Origin: SMWD01 sp964629475
GTDB taxonomy: Bacteria; Pseudomonadota; Gammaproteobacteria; Steroidobacterales; GCA-2729495
DNA length: 23,303 nt
Reading direction: 5' to 3'
Assembly (NCBI GenBank): GCA_964629475.1
Contig: CAZVQW010000030.1
Span: 1-23,303, forward strand
The number at the start of each line of letters is the position of its first letter. Position 1 is the first letter of the stretch. The notes below the pieces were generated by a model that was not told where the DNA came from, did not search any database, and saw nothing but the letters and a program-made list of their open reading frames with translations. Of the stretch, positions 6,861-15,131 are shown one piece after another. Both the position numbers and the translations under genes were made by a program.

Positions 6861-9065
6861 TTATCGCGAAATGACAGCACGGTCGCCGTCGCTGTCCGAT
6901 ACAGTGTAAACAGCACGCATAACCTGATCGAGGACCAGTACCTGCCCGTCAGAAAACCCTTCGGTAATATCAATCGGAAACAGCAGTCGACTACCGACGC
7001 TGTTCTCCTCTGCTGACAAGACCGTGCGTGCACCGGTGGTCAGATCAACGGCGATTACCGACACCAGCGCCTGATCAACGACCAGCGCACGATTTTTTGC
7101 GACATCGGTATCGATAAAAATACCTGTCGGTGATGAAAAGGCGTTACTTGTATTCGGTGTCGTCGCATCGGACAGGATCGTGCGTGCACCGGTCACCAGG
7201 TCGACAGCCAGGACGGCTTGCAAACCCGAGTCGACCACCAGTGCGCGATTATTCTCCGTATCAAACGCAATCGCATCAGGAACCTCGAATTCGTTTTCGG
7301 CATCCGGCCTCGTCGCATCGGATAAAATCGTGCGCGCGCCACTCACCAGATCGACAGTCAGGACGGCATCGAGACCCTGATCGGTGACCAACGCCCGGTT
7401 GCTGGCGATGTCCAGTGCAATATTTACAGGCGTGTCGAACGGATTCTGCTCGTCAGGCGCTGTCCCATCGGACAGGATCGTGCGCGTACCGGTCACAAGG
7501 TCAACGGCCAGAACGGCCTGTAAAATCTGGTCAACAACCAGCGCCCGCCCGGCAGCTGAATCGATGACCAGGCCGAACGGACCGTCGAGCGGGTTGTCTG
7601 CGTCCGGTATCGTCTCATCCGACAGAATCGTGCGCGCGCCGGTCACTGCATCGACGGCAACCACGGCATTGCGCACGCTATCGGTCACCAAAGTGCGGTT
7701 ATTGGCGACGTCGGTTGCTATACCGTGCGGCGTAGCAAGCTGGATATCGGTCAACAGCGCCGCGCCCTCGGGTAACGGCAACCGTTGGCCGACCCGGGTA
7801 TCGATATCGAGATCATCGTCACCGGTCAGGCTGACCGCGATGATATTTGCCAGCTCGGCATCGATGACCAGTGCACGCTCGTACGCTTCATCGAGCGCGA
7901 TCGCACCCGGCGAGGCCAAGGCATTTTTTGAATCCGGGAAAAATGACGATGACAAAACGGTACGCACGCCGGTCGTCAAATCGACTGCCAATAGCGCCGA
8001 CAGTTCGCGCTCAACTACGAGCGCCCTGTCATTCGCAGCATCGATAACGATACCATCGGGTGCACTGAATGCATTGATTGAATCCGGCGTTGTTTCATCG
8101 GACAAAATCGTGCGCGCTCCGGTCGTCAGATCGACCGCGATGACGGATGCCAGGATCCGGTCCGTGACGAGCGCACGATTATTGTCCGCGTCGATGGCGA
8201 TACCGGTCGGCGCACTGAAAGGATTCACGTCATCGGGTGTCGTTGCCGCCGACAGAATCGTACGAGTCCCTGTGGCAAGATCGACGGCAATGACGGCATC
8301 GAGNNNNNNNNNNNNNNNNNNNNNNNNNNNNNNNNNNNNNNNNNNNNNNNNNNNNNNNNNNNNNNNNNNNNNNNNNNNNNNNNNNNNNNNNNNNNNNNNN
8401 NNNGCAAGATCGACGGCAATGACGGCATCGAGAAAAATATCTGTGACCAGAGCGCGATTGCTTGCCGTGTCTATGGCAATGCCATTCGGTGCACTGAACG
8501 GATTCGCTGTATCGGGCGCAGCCGGCCCGGATAAATAGGTCCGTACACCCGTAGCAAGATCGACGCTCATGACAGCTTGCAGGACATCGTCGGTCACGAG
8601 CGCCCGGTCATTCGCACTGTCGATTGCAATCTGGCGCGGATTCGGCATCAGCTCGGTAACGACCACAGTGATCGTACCGGTATCGGCGTTGTCATTCGAA
8701 TCCGTGATCGTGTACTCGATCATCTCCGTACCGAGAAAACCGGCATTTGGCGTATAGGTGATAAGTGTATCGTCGAGCTCCACCGTACCATGACTGGTCG
8801 CCCCTATCGTGACAACACTCGGCTCCACACCCAGATCGTTGACGACATAACTGCCCGTGCTGTCCAGAAATGCTGACACATCGACAACCAACACCCCTTC
8901 CTCCCCTACACTGAAGGTCTTATCTATGGCCCATGGACTGTTGTCGATATTATCGTTGCCGGAACCCGAACCAAGCGTCGAGACGATGCCGGCCACCAGC
9001 ACGACAATCAGCGCGACACTCCGCATATATCGACTCACCGAAGTATTACCTGTCAACCAATTCAC
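6861..9065 (-). CDS. Exported multi-blade beta-propeller repeat protein with cadherin-like N-terminal domain (interrupted by assembly gap)
   Basis: I recognise the fold but not a specific function. The N-terminus has a signal-like hydrophobic stretch (about residues 14-32) ending STLGSGSG, lipoprotein-like in shape but with no lipobox cysteine. A bacterial cadherin/Ig-like domain follows (about 45-138, with the typical PNAGFLGTEMIEYTITDSND). Then come about ten repeats, most of 50 residues, with the pattern GIAID..NRALVTD..L.AVIAVDL.TGARTILSD..TPD..NPF. This resembles NHL/SMP-30/YVTN-type propellers. One repeat (residues near LTGDDDLDIDTRVG) is irregular. The start is GTG with AGGA 6 nt upstream; an ATG at 9026 with GGTGAG upstream is an alternative that begins right at the signal peptide. 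The 100-N gap keeps the frame but hides the true length. A cell-surface or periplasmic binding role is plausible but unproven. Confidence 0.75.
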   Translation of the reverse strand: MNWLTGNTSVSRYMRSVALIVVLVAGIVSTLGSGSGNDNIDNSPWAIDKTFSVGEEGVLVVDVSAFLDSTGSYVVNDLGVEPSVVTIGATSHGTVELDDTLITYTPNAGFLGTEMIEYTITDSNDNADTGTITVVVTELMPNPRQIAIDSANDRALVTDDVLQAVMSVDLATGVRTYLSGPAAPDTANPFSAPNGIAIDTASNRALVTDIFLDAVIAVDLXXXXXXXXXXXXXXXXXXXXXXXXXXXXXXXXXXLDAVIAVDLATGTRTILSAATTPDDVNPFSAPTGIAIDADNNRALVTDRILASVIAVDLTTGARTILSDETTPDSINAFSAPDGIVIDAANDRALVVERELSALLAVDLTTGVRTVLSSSFFPDSKNALASPGAIALDEAYERALVIDAELANIIAVSLTGDDDLDIDTRVGQRLPLPEGAALLTDIQLATPHGIATDVANNRTLVTDSVRNAVVAVDAVTGARTILSDETIPDADNPLDGPFGLVIDSAAGRALVVDQILQAVLAVDLVTGTRTILSDGTAPDEQNPFDTPVNIALDIASNRALVTDQGLDAVLTVDLVSGARTILSDATRPDAENEFEVPDAIAFDTENNRALVVDSGLQAVLAVDLVTGARTILSDATTPNTSNAFSSPTGIFIDTDVAKNRALVVDQALVSVIAVDLTTGARTVLSAEENSVGSRLLFPIDITEGFSDGQVLVLDQVMRAVYTVSDSDGDRAVISR
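8275..8303 (+). repeat. 29-bp exact repeat at left edge of the N gap
   Basis: This 29-base stretch is identical to 8404-8432 on the other side of the N run. On the minus strand both copies encode LDAVIAVDL of the propeller repeat. It is either a contig-end overlap or one of two real repeat copies. Confidence 0.95.
8304..8403. other. Assembly gap (100 N)
   Basis: Exactly 100 N bases inside the propeller gene, a conventional placeholder length. The true gap length is unknown; because the coding repeat period is 150 bp, the missing length may be below zero (overlap) or about 121 bp plus multiples of 150. Confidence 0.99.
8404..8432 (+). repeat. 29-bp exact repeat at right edge of the N gap
   Basis: Identical to 8275-8303. 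If the two copies are merged, the interrupted blade becomes exactly 50 residues, like its neighbours. Confidence 0.95.
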
Positions 9066-9164
9066 AACTCATCCTGTTTTTTGTGGCCGGGCGCCCTGCC
9101 CGACATCGGCAACCGGCGGGATCGCGATTAAACCATGAAGAATGGCCGAAAACCCGATTACTGT

Positions 9165-10595
9165 TTACAACCTGCCGCGCAGTATTTCGTTGACCTGACC
9201 CGGATTGGCCTTGCCCTGCGTCGCCTTCATTACCTGACCGACCAGAAAGCCGAGAACTTTCGTCTTACCGTCGCGATACTGCCGAACCTGTTCCGGAAAA
9301 TCGGCGATGACCTGATCGACGATTTTCTCGAGCTCACCACTGTCGCTGATCTGCTTCAGGCCGTGAGCGTCGATTATCTCATCCGCCGTGCCGTCGCCCC
9401 GCCACATGGCCTCGAAGACTTCTTTGGCAATTTTGCCCGAAATCGTGTGATCGGCAATGCGCAGCAGCAGGCCGGCTAACTGACCGGCCGCCACGGGACT
9501 CGCCGCGATACCGAGCCCTTCCCTGTTCAAGGCAGCCGACAACTCGCCAATGACCCAATTTGCTGCCAGCTTCACCTCGCCGCAAGCCTTTGCAACAGCT
9601 TCAAAATAGTCCGCCAATGATCGGCTCGCAACGAGTAACAGGACATCGGCATTCTTCAGTTTGTACTCGTCGAGGAAGCGCAGGTGCTTGGCATCCGGCA
9701 ATTCGGGCAGCTCACCGCGTACCTCCGCAATAAAAGCCGGCTCAATCTCGACCGGCAACAAATCCGGATCCGGAAAATAGCGATAGTCGTTGGCCTCTTC
9801 CTTCGAGCGCATCGAACGCGTCTCGTCACGAGCCGAATCGTACAAACGCGTTTCCTGCACAACCTTGCCGCCATCTTCGAGAACATCGATCTGCCGCTCG
9901 ACTTCGATGTTGATCGCACGTTCGACAAAGCGAAACGAATTCAGATTCTTCAACTCCGACCGGGTACCGAGCGCTTCCTGCCCGACCGGGCGCACCGACA
10001 CATTTGCATCGCAACGAAACGAACCTTCCTGCATGTTGCCGTCGGAAACACCGATATAACGCACGATCTGGTGAATCTTGCGCATGTAGGCAACGGCCTC
10101 TTTCGCCGAACGCATGTCTGGTTCGGATACGATCTCGAGCAACGGCGTGCCGGTCCGGTTCAGATCGATGCCGCTCTCGCCATCGAATGCATCGTGCACG
10201 GACTTGCCGGCGTCTTCCTCGAGATGCGCACGAGTCACGCCGATCGTTTTCAGCGAACCGTCTTCAAGAGCAATTTCTATATGACCGGAACCCACAATCG
10301 GCAGTTCCAGCTGGCTAATCTGGTAACCCTTCGGCAGATCCGGATAGAAATAATTCTTGCGCGCAAATACCGAACGATGTGCAACCTCAGCGTCAATTGC
10401 CAGGCCGAAACGCACCGCCATGCGCACGACCTCGGCATTCAGTACCGGCAGCACACCGGGATAACCGAGGTCGACGATGCAGGCCTGAGTGTTGGGCTCG
10501 GCACCATAGGCCGTCGATGCTCCGGAAAAGATCTTGCTCTTCGTCGCGAGCTGCGTATGAATCTCCAGTCCGATGACTGTTTCCCATTGGCTCAT
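9165..10595 (-). CDS. gatB: Asp/Glu-tRNA amidotransferase subunit GatB
   Basis: GatB is the tRNA-binding and kinase subunit of the GatCAB complex, which converts mischarged Glu-tRNA(Gln) and/or Asp-tRNA(Asn) to the cognate amide forms. The chosen ATG gives 476 residues, normal for the family. Seen are the N-terminal VIGLEIHTQL signature, the catalytic-core segment DLNRTGTPLLEIVSEPDMRS, YFPDPDLLP, and a C-terminal YqeY-like helical domain ending VMKATQGKANPGQVNEILRGRL. A GGAG site lies 8-9 nt upstream of the start, 5 bp past the gatA stop. The in-frame extension to 10742 would run into gatA and is rejected. The 99 bp downstream hold no intrinsic terminator on this strand, so read-through into the propeller gene is possible. 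Confidence 0.97.
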   Translation of the reverse strand: MSQWETVIGLEIHTQLATKSKIFSGASTAYGAEPNTQACIVDLGYPGVLPVLNAEVVRMAVRFGLAIDAEVAHRSVFARKNYFYPDLPKGYQISQLELPIVGSGHIEIALEDGSLKTIGVTRAHLEEDAGKSVHDAFDGESGIDLNRTGTPLLEIVSEPDMRSAKEAVAYMRKIHQIVRYIGVSDGNMQEGSFRCDANVSVRPVGQEALGTRSELKNLNSFRFVERAINIEVERQIDVLEDGGKVVQETRLYDSARDETRSMRSKEEANDYRYFPDPDLLPVEIEPAFIAEVRGELPELPDAKHLRFLDEYKLKNADVLLLVASRSLADYFEAVAKACGEVKLAANWVIGELSAALNREGLGIAASPVAAGQLAGLLLRIADHTISGKIAKEVFEAMWRGDGTADEIIDAHGLKQISDSGELEKIVDQVIADFPEQVRQYRDGKTKVLGFLVGQVMKATQGKANPGQVNEILRGRL

Positions 10596-10600
10596 CGTTT

Positions 10601-12058
10601 TCACTCCGCCGCTAAATCCGGCGTCCGCAAGTGCCAGTCCGTCTGTTGTTGATAGCGGTGCGCGAAGTTCAACACTGCCTGTTCGCCAAAAGCCGGTCCG
10701 ATCAGTTGCAGACCGACGGGCAGGCCGGCCGAAAATCCGCACGGCACCGATGCGCCGGGTAAACCGGCCAGATTCACGCCGATCGTATAAATATCATTCA
10801 GATACATCTGCACAGGATCGTCGACTTTCTCACCGAGCCCGAATGCCGGTGTCGGCGACGTCGGGCCCATGATGACGTCGACCGACTCGAAACACCGGCG
10901 AAAATCGTCGGCGATCAACTGTCGCGCCTTCTGTGCCTGCAAATAGTAAGCATCGTAGTAACCGGCAGACAGCACGTATGTGCCGGTCATGATGCGCCGC
11001 TTGACCTCGGCGCCGAAGCCTTCCTTGCGAGTCAACTTGTACAGCTCTTCGAGACTCGCGGGGTTTTCGTGCCGATGACCGAAGCGCACACCGTCGAAAC
11101 GCGACAGGTTCGATGAGCACTCTGCCGGCGCAACGATGTAATAAGTCGGCACCGATGCACCGATGTGCGGCAAGGATACTTCTTCGGTCGTCGCGCCCAG
11201 TTCCTCGAAAACCGCGATCGCCGCACGGACACAAGCGGCTGATTCGGCCTCGAGGCCGGCATCGAAGAATTCAGCCGGAATGCCGATACGTTTGCCTTTG
11301 AGAGAGGCACTGAGGGTCGCCGTGTAGTCCGGAACCGGGCGATCTGCCGAAGTCGAATCCCTGGGATCGAACCCCGCCATCTCTTGCATCAACAACGCCG
11401 CATCTTCGGCTGTAAGCGTCAGGACACCGGCCTGATCCAGGCTCGATGCGAACGCGATCATGCCGTAGCGCGACACACGACCGTAGGTCGGCTTGAAACC
11501 GGTGACACCGGTCAATGCGGCGGGTTGGCGAATCGAACCACCGGTATCGGTACCGGTTGCGGCGGGCACGAACCCGGCTGCAACGGCGGCGGCCGAACCG
11601 CCTGACGAGCCACCCGGCGATCGCGACACATCCCACGGATTGGCGACAGGGCCGAAGAAACTCGTCTCGTTCGACGAGCCCATCGCAAATTCATCCATGT
11701 TCGTCTTGCCGACGACGACGGCACCGGCCGCGGCCAGGTTCACGACGACGGTCGCATCATAGGGTGAGATGAAATTCCCAAGCATTTTTGAACCGCATGT
11801 CGTCAGGATGCCGCGTGTGCAGAAGATGTCCTTGTGCGCAATCGGTACGCCGGTCAGCGGCCCGCCATTGCCCGCGGCAAGCAAGGCATCGGCGGCCTCG
11901 GCCGCTGCCAGGGCGGTATCATTCGCCAGCGTTATAAAGGAGTTCAGTACTCCATCACCCGCAGCAATCCGGGCCAACGCGGCCTCGGTCAACTGACGGC
12001 TCGTGACGGAACCGTCCCTCAGGGCTGCGGAGATTTCTGTAATCGTCTGTCGTTGCAT
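10601..12058 (-). CDS. gatA: Asp/Glu-tRNA amidotransferase subunit GatA
   Basis: GatA is the amidase subunit that releases ammonia from glutamine for GatB. Its 485 residues match the family length. The amidase-signature triad is visible as Lys76 (AHKD), Ser151 (in SPGGSSGGS) and Ser175 (DTGGSIR), a constant offset of three from the K79/S154/S178 numbering I recall for S. aureus GatA. The N-terminus, a helix with SVTSRQLTEAAL, is typical, so the first ATG is probably correct, although no Shine-Dalgarno is visible before it. It lies 44 bp downstream of gatC and 5 bp before gatB. Confidence 0.97.
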   Translation of the reverse strand: MQRQTITEISAALRDGSVTSRQLTEAALARIAAGDGVLNSFITLANDTALAAAEAADALLAAGNGGPLTGVPIAHKDIFCTRGILTTCGSKMLGNFISPYDATVVVNLAAAGAVVVGKTNMDEFAMGSSNETSFFGPVANPWDVSRSPGGSSGGSAAAVAAGFVPAATGTDTGGSIRQPAALTGVTGFKPTYGRVSRYGMIAFASSLDQAGVLTLTAEDAALLMQEMAGFDPRDSTSADRPVPDYTATLSASLKGKRIGIPAEFFDAGLEAESAACVRAAIAVFEELGATTEEVSLPHIGASVPTYYIVAPAECSSNLSRFDGVRFGHRHENPASLEELYKLTRKEGFGAEVKRRIMTGTYVLSAGYYDAYYLQAQKARQLIADDFRRCFESVDVIMGPTSPTPAFGLGEKVDDPVQMYLNDIYTIGVNLAGLPGASVPCGFSAGLPVGLQLIGPAFGEQAVLNFAHRYQQQTDWHLRTPDLAAE

Positions 12059-12088
12059 GGCGTAATCAGATTTATTATCGGGAGGCTT

Positions 12089-12114
12089 TTAGTCAATCAC
12101 CCTTAGTCAATCAC
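12089..12114. repeat. Short tandem duplication covering the gatC stop
   Basis: Twelve bases, TTAGTCAATCAC on the plus strand, occur at 12089-12100 and again at 12103-12114, a 14-bp period. The second copy encodes the last codons and stop of gatC; the first lies just beyond that stop and repeats the stop codon. Confidence 0.9.
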
Positions 12115-12390
12115 CTTGGGCACACGATAAAACCCGTCGCCAACAGCTTGGGCGTTGCGCTGGAACAGGTCGCGCTGGTTAGTTTCGGTCACCTGGTCCG
12201 GCCGCAGGCGCTGGCTCATATCCAGCGGGTGCGCCATCGGTAACACAGCCGAGGTATCGAGCTCGCCGAGCTTGGCGACAAGGTCAATGATGCTCGACAA
12301 CTTGTCTACATAGCCGGCGATTTCTTCATCACTGACTTCCAAACGCGCAAGATGCGCAATGTATTCGACATCCTGTTTCGACAATGCCAT
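12103..12390 (-). CDS. gatC: Asp/Glu-tRNA amidotransferase subunit GatC
   Basis: GatC is the small subunit that wraps around and stabilises GatA/GatB. With the ATG at 12390 it has 95 residues, the usual length, beginning MALSKQDVEYIAHLARLEVSDEE and ending with the conserved pattern RDLFQRNAQAVGDGFYRVPKV. An in-frame extension of 20 residues to 12450 is proline-rich and atypical and was rejected. It is first in gatC-gatA-gatB, which diverges from mreB. No strong ribosome-binding site is seen. Confidence 0.95.
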   Translation of the reverse strand: MALSKQDVEYIAHLARLEVSDEEIAGYVDKLSSIIDLVAKLGELDTSAVLPMAHPLDMSQRLRPDQVTETNQRDLFQRNAQAVGDGFYRVPKVID

Positions 12391-12510
12391 GGGGCGATAT
12401 CCGTAGGGGCGGGGAGCCGGGGGCGACAATGATAATCCGCAGTTGCCCAAAATCCCACTGATTGCTAGAGTAGCCCGCGTTTTACGGGTTCTTTCTCGCG
12501 GGTAATCTCA
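12391..12510. promoter_or_regulatory. Divergent gatC / mreB promoter region
   Basis: This 120-bp region separates two divergent operons. Toward mreB, TTGCCC (12443-12448) and TAGAGT (12466-12471) are spaced by 17 bp, a moderate sigma-70 match. Toward gatC, TATCAT on the minus strand (12429-12434) could be a -10 box, but its -35 is poor. A CCCGCG/CGCGGG inverted repeat (12473-12501) lies in the mreB leader. Only the position is certain; the boxes are inferred. Confidence 0.4.
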
Positions 12511-13554
12511 ATGATTAAAGGGCTGCTTGGCTACTTCTCCAACGATCTGTCGATCGATCTGGGGACGGCCAACACACTCATATATTTGTCCGGCCACGGT
12601 ATTGTGCTCGACGAACCATCGGTCGTGGCGATTCGCGAAGAGCCGGGGCGGGGCGGCAAGACCGTTGCAGCGGTAGGCGTCGAGGCAAAAAACATGCTGG
12701 GTCGCACGCCCGGCAACATTACGGCAATCCGACCGCTCAAGGACGGCGTTATCGCCGACTTCACGGTCACGGAGAAGATGCTCCAGCATTTCATTCACAA
12801 GACCCACCCCAACCGTTATTTCCGTCCAAGCCCGCGCGTACTCGTCTGCGTGCCATACGGTTCGACCCAAGTCGAGCGTCGGGCGATCCGTGAGTCGGCC
12901 GAAGGCGCCGGCGCGCGCAAGGTATTTCTGATCGAAGAACCGATGGCTGCAGCGATCGGTGCCGGCATGCCGGTACACGAGGCACGCGGCTCGATGGTGC
13001 TCGATGTCGGCGGCGGCACTTCCGAAGTGGCGGTGATTTCACTGAACGGTATTGTCTATGCCTCGTCAGTACGCATTGGTGGCGACCGGTTCGATGAGGC
13101 AGTCATTAATTACGTCCGGCGCAATTATGGCATTCTGATCGGTGAGGCCACGGCCGAGCGCATCAAGCACGAGATCGGCTCGGCCTACCCGGGCGAAGAA
13201 GTACGCGAGCTGTCGGTCAAGGGCCGCAACCTGTCTGAAGGCGTGCCGCGCAGTTTCAGCCTGAACAGCAACGAGATTCTCGAGGCGTTGCAGGAACCGC
13301 TGCAGGGCATTGTCGGCGCCGTCAAGGGCGCCCTGGAGCAAACCCCACCCGAGCTTGGCGCCGATGTCGCGGAGCGTGGCATCGTCCTGACCGGCGGCGG
13401 TGCACTGCTGCGCGATCTCGACAAACTCTTGATGGAAGAAACCGGCTTGCCGGTCGTCGTTGCCGACGACCCGCTGACCTGCGTGGCCCGCGGCGGTGGC
13501 CGTGTCATCGAATTGATGGATGAACAGGGACCCGGCGTTTTCGGGTTGGATTAA
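12511..13554 (+). CDS. mreB: Rod-shape-determining actin homologue MreB
   Basis: MreB polymerises on the inner face of the cytoplasmic membrane and directs lateral cell-wall synthesis. Its 347 residues match the family. Visible motifs are the first phosphate loop DLGTANT near residue 17, the second phosphate loop LDVGGGTSEVAVIS near 168, and the adenosine motif LTGGGALLRDLD near 294. The N-terminal MIKGLLGYFSNDLSIDLG is typical, including the short amphipathic leader used for membrane binding in Gram-negative MreB. It heads the elongation cluster. The 66-bp gap to mreC holds a strong hairpin. Confidence 0.98.
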   Translation: MIKGLLGYFSNDLSIDLGTANTLIYLSGHGIVLDEPSVVAIREEPGRGGKTVAAVGVEAKNMLGRTPGNITAIRPLKDGVIADFTVTEKMLQHFIHKTHPNRYFRPSPRVLVCVPYGSTQVERRAIRESAEGAGARKVFLIEEPMAAAIGAGMPVHEARGSMVLDVGGGTSEVAVISLNGIVYASSVRIGGDRFDEAVINYVRRNYGILIGEATAERIKHEIGSAYPGEEVRELSVKGRNLSEGVPRSFSLNSNEILEALQEPLQGIVGAVKGALEQTPPELGADVAERGIVLTGGGALLRDLDKLLMEETGLPVVVADDPLTCVARGGGRVIELMDEQGPGVFGLD

Positions 13555-13577
13555 CCGCTTCAAGTTCCCGACCCCGG

Positions 13578-13599
13578 ACTCGGCACCAGTCAGCCGAGT
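13578..13599 (+). other. mreB-mreC intercistronic hairpin
   Basis: A perfect 7-bp stem, ACTCGGC with GCCGAGT, and an 8-base loop lie between the mreB stop and mreC start. No T-run follows, so it is not a classical terminator. It could protect the mreB 3' end after processing or lower downstream expression. Confidence 0.6.
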
Positions 13600-13620
13600 G
13601 GAGCATGACGACGGCAGGGC

Positions 13621-14604
13621 ATGGCGCTCAGCACACCCGACAGCGACCAACGCGCATTTCGCAACACAGGTTATGGCCTGCGGCTGATCGTGCTGTGCAT
13701 TCTGTCTGTTGCCATCATGGTACTCGACCACAACAACGACCACCTGCAGACGGTGCGGCGCATCCTGTCCGCCGCCGTACACCCGGTTCGCCTGGTGATT
13801 GATGCACCATTTTCTCTCGGCCACTGGATCGGCGACAGCACCGCGACGCGCAGCGAACTGACGAATGAGAATCGTCGGCTGAAAGACCAGAATCTGATCC
13901 AGAGTGCTCGCCTACAGAGACTGGTTGCACTCGAAGCAGAAAATACACGGCTCAGGGCATTGCTCGATTCGACGGCCAAGGTCAGTGGCCGCGTGCTGGT
14001 CGGCGAGATCCTGTCGGTCGACATGAACCCGTTCCGGCACCACATTACCATCAACAAGGGCAGTAACGACGGAATTTACGTCGGCCAGGCGCTGATCGAT
14101 GCCGACGGCATCATCGGCCAGGTGGTTCGCGACCAGTTCTTTTCCGCCGAAGCGCTGCTGATCACCGACATCGACCATGCCTTACCGGTAGAAATCGTCC
14201 GCAGCCGGTTACGAACCATCGCGGTCGGAACCGGTGACCTCGAACGACTGTCGCTGCCCTTCCTGCCCCGCAATGCCGATGTCGTGGACGGCGATATTCT
14301 CGTGACTTCCGGGCTCGGCGGAACATTTCCGCCCGGTTATCCGGTCGGCATTGTCAGCGAGATCGCACGTGACAGCGGCGAACCGTTCCTGGCCGTCAGC
14401 GCCAGGCCGGCGGCGGCGCTAAACCGGATTCGTGAAGTCCTGCTGATCTGGCCCGAACCCGCCGCTGCCGAACGCGCGGCTGCCGAAGGGGTTGACCGTC
14501 CGGCCGACCTTCCCGAACCTGCCGAAATGATTGTGCCGGCAGCGGAACCGCCCGCCGGGGTCGGACCCATTGAAGGCGGGCCCGTCGAGGACCGATCGCA
14601 ATGA
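13621..14604 (+). CDS. mreC: Rod-shape-determining protein MreC
   Basis: MreC is a bitopic inner-membrane protein with a periplasmic beta-barrel domain that links MreB/MreD to PBP2. The 327-residue product shows a single transmembrane segment (about 17-37), a coiled coil (about 75-115, ENRRLKDQN...LEAENTRLRALL), and two beta domains with the conserved INKGSNDGIYVGQALIDADGIIGQV and DGDILVTSGLGGTFPPGYPVG. The last 45 residues are a low-complexity Pro/Ala/Glu tail, a variable feature of the family. AGGG lies very close to the ATG. Its stop overlaps the mreD start as ATGA. Confidence 0.96.
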   Translation: MALSTPDSDQRAFRNTGYGLRLIVLCILSVAIMVLDHNNDHLQTVRRILSAAVHPVRLVIDAPFSLGHWIGDSTATRSELTNENRRLKDQNLIQSARLQRLVALEAENTRLRALLDSTAKVSGRVLVGEILSVDMNPFRHHITINKGSNDGIYVGQALIDADGIIGQVVRDQFFSAEALLITDIDHALPVEIVRSRLRTIAVGTGDLERLSLPFLPRNADVVDGDILVTSGLGGTFPPGYPVGIVSEIARDSGEPFLAVSARPAAALNRIREVLLIWPEPAAAERAAAEGVDRPADLPEPAEMIVPAAEPPAGVGPIEGGPVEDRSQ

Positions 14605-15101
14605 GCAGGCATGGTGCGCCACGCTGGCCCGCCTGGCTTGTGCTGGTAACCGCCGCGGCGCTCGTCAGCCTGCCGCTGCCCGACTTCTTTACACCGTTTC
14701 GGCCGCCATGGGCCGCGATTGCGGTGATTTACTGGATCATGATGTGGCCGCGGGTGTTCGGTGTCGGCAGCGCCTGGATTATCGGACTACTGCTTGACGT
14801 TCTGCAGGGCGATGTACTGGGCCAGAATGCATTCGCATTGAGCGTCATCGGTTACCTGACGCTGCGCTTTCATTTGCAGATTCGCATCTTCCCGCTCTGG
14901 CAACTGACGATGACGGTATTTGCGCTGCTCGTCATCAATGCATTCATCCTGTTCTGGATTGACGGCGTTGCCGGCCACCCGCCGGCCGGCCTCGATCGCT
15001 GGACACAGGTCATCGTCGGTGGAATCCTGTGGCCACTGCTCATGTCAATCATGGATCGCATCCGCGAACGAATCGAACGTCGCGGCCCGTCCTTCACGTG
15101 A
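14601..15101 (+). CDS. mreD: Rod-shape-determining protein MreD
   Basis: MreD is a small polytopic inner-membrane partner of MreC. The 166-residue product is strongly hydrophobic, with about five predicted membrane spans, and carries the typical P..PPWAAIAVIYWIMMWP and GLLLDVLQGDVLGQNAFALSVIGYL segments. It starts inside the mreC stop (ATGA overlap), so its translation is probably coupled to mreC. It lies 30 bp before mrdA. Confidence 0.94.
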   Translation: MSRHGAPRWPAWLVLVTAAALVSLPLPDFFTPFRPPWAAIAVIYWIMMWPRVFGVGSAWIIGLLLDVLQGDVLGQNAFALSVIGYLTLRFHLQIRIFPLWQLTMTVFALLVINAFILFWIDGVAGHPPAGLDRWTQVIVGGILWPLLMSIMDRIRERIERRGPSFT

Positions 15102-15131
15102 CCCGGCAAGGCACTCCCCGGTAAGAAAGAC

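Noticed and set aside
7384..8538. 384-codon plus-strand frame with Ser/Ala-rich repeats
   Set aside because: It is the complement of the propeller repeats; its periodicity comes from the 150-bp coding repeat on the minus strand.
9066..9164. GC-rich partial hairpin between gatB and the propeller gene as a gatB terminator
   Set aside because: The stem is short and the T-run is on the wrong side for the minus strand.
9684..10652. 322-codon plus-strand frame
   Set aside because: Antisense to gatB; no domain seen.
13066..13824. 252-codon minus-strand frame
   Set aside because: Antisense to the end of mreB and start of mreC, both certain genes.
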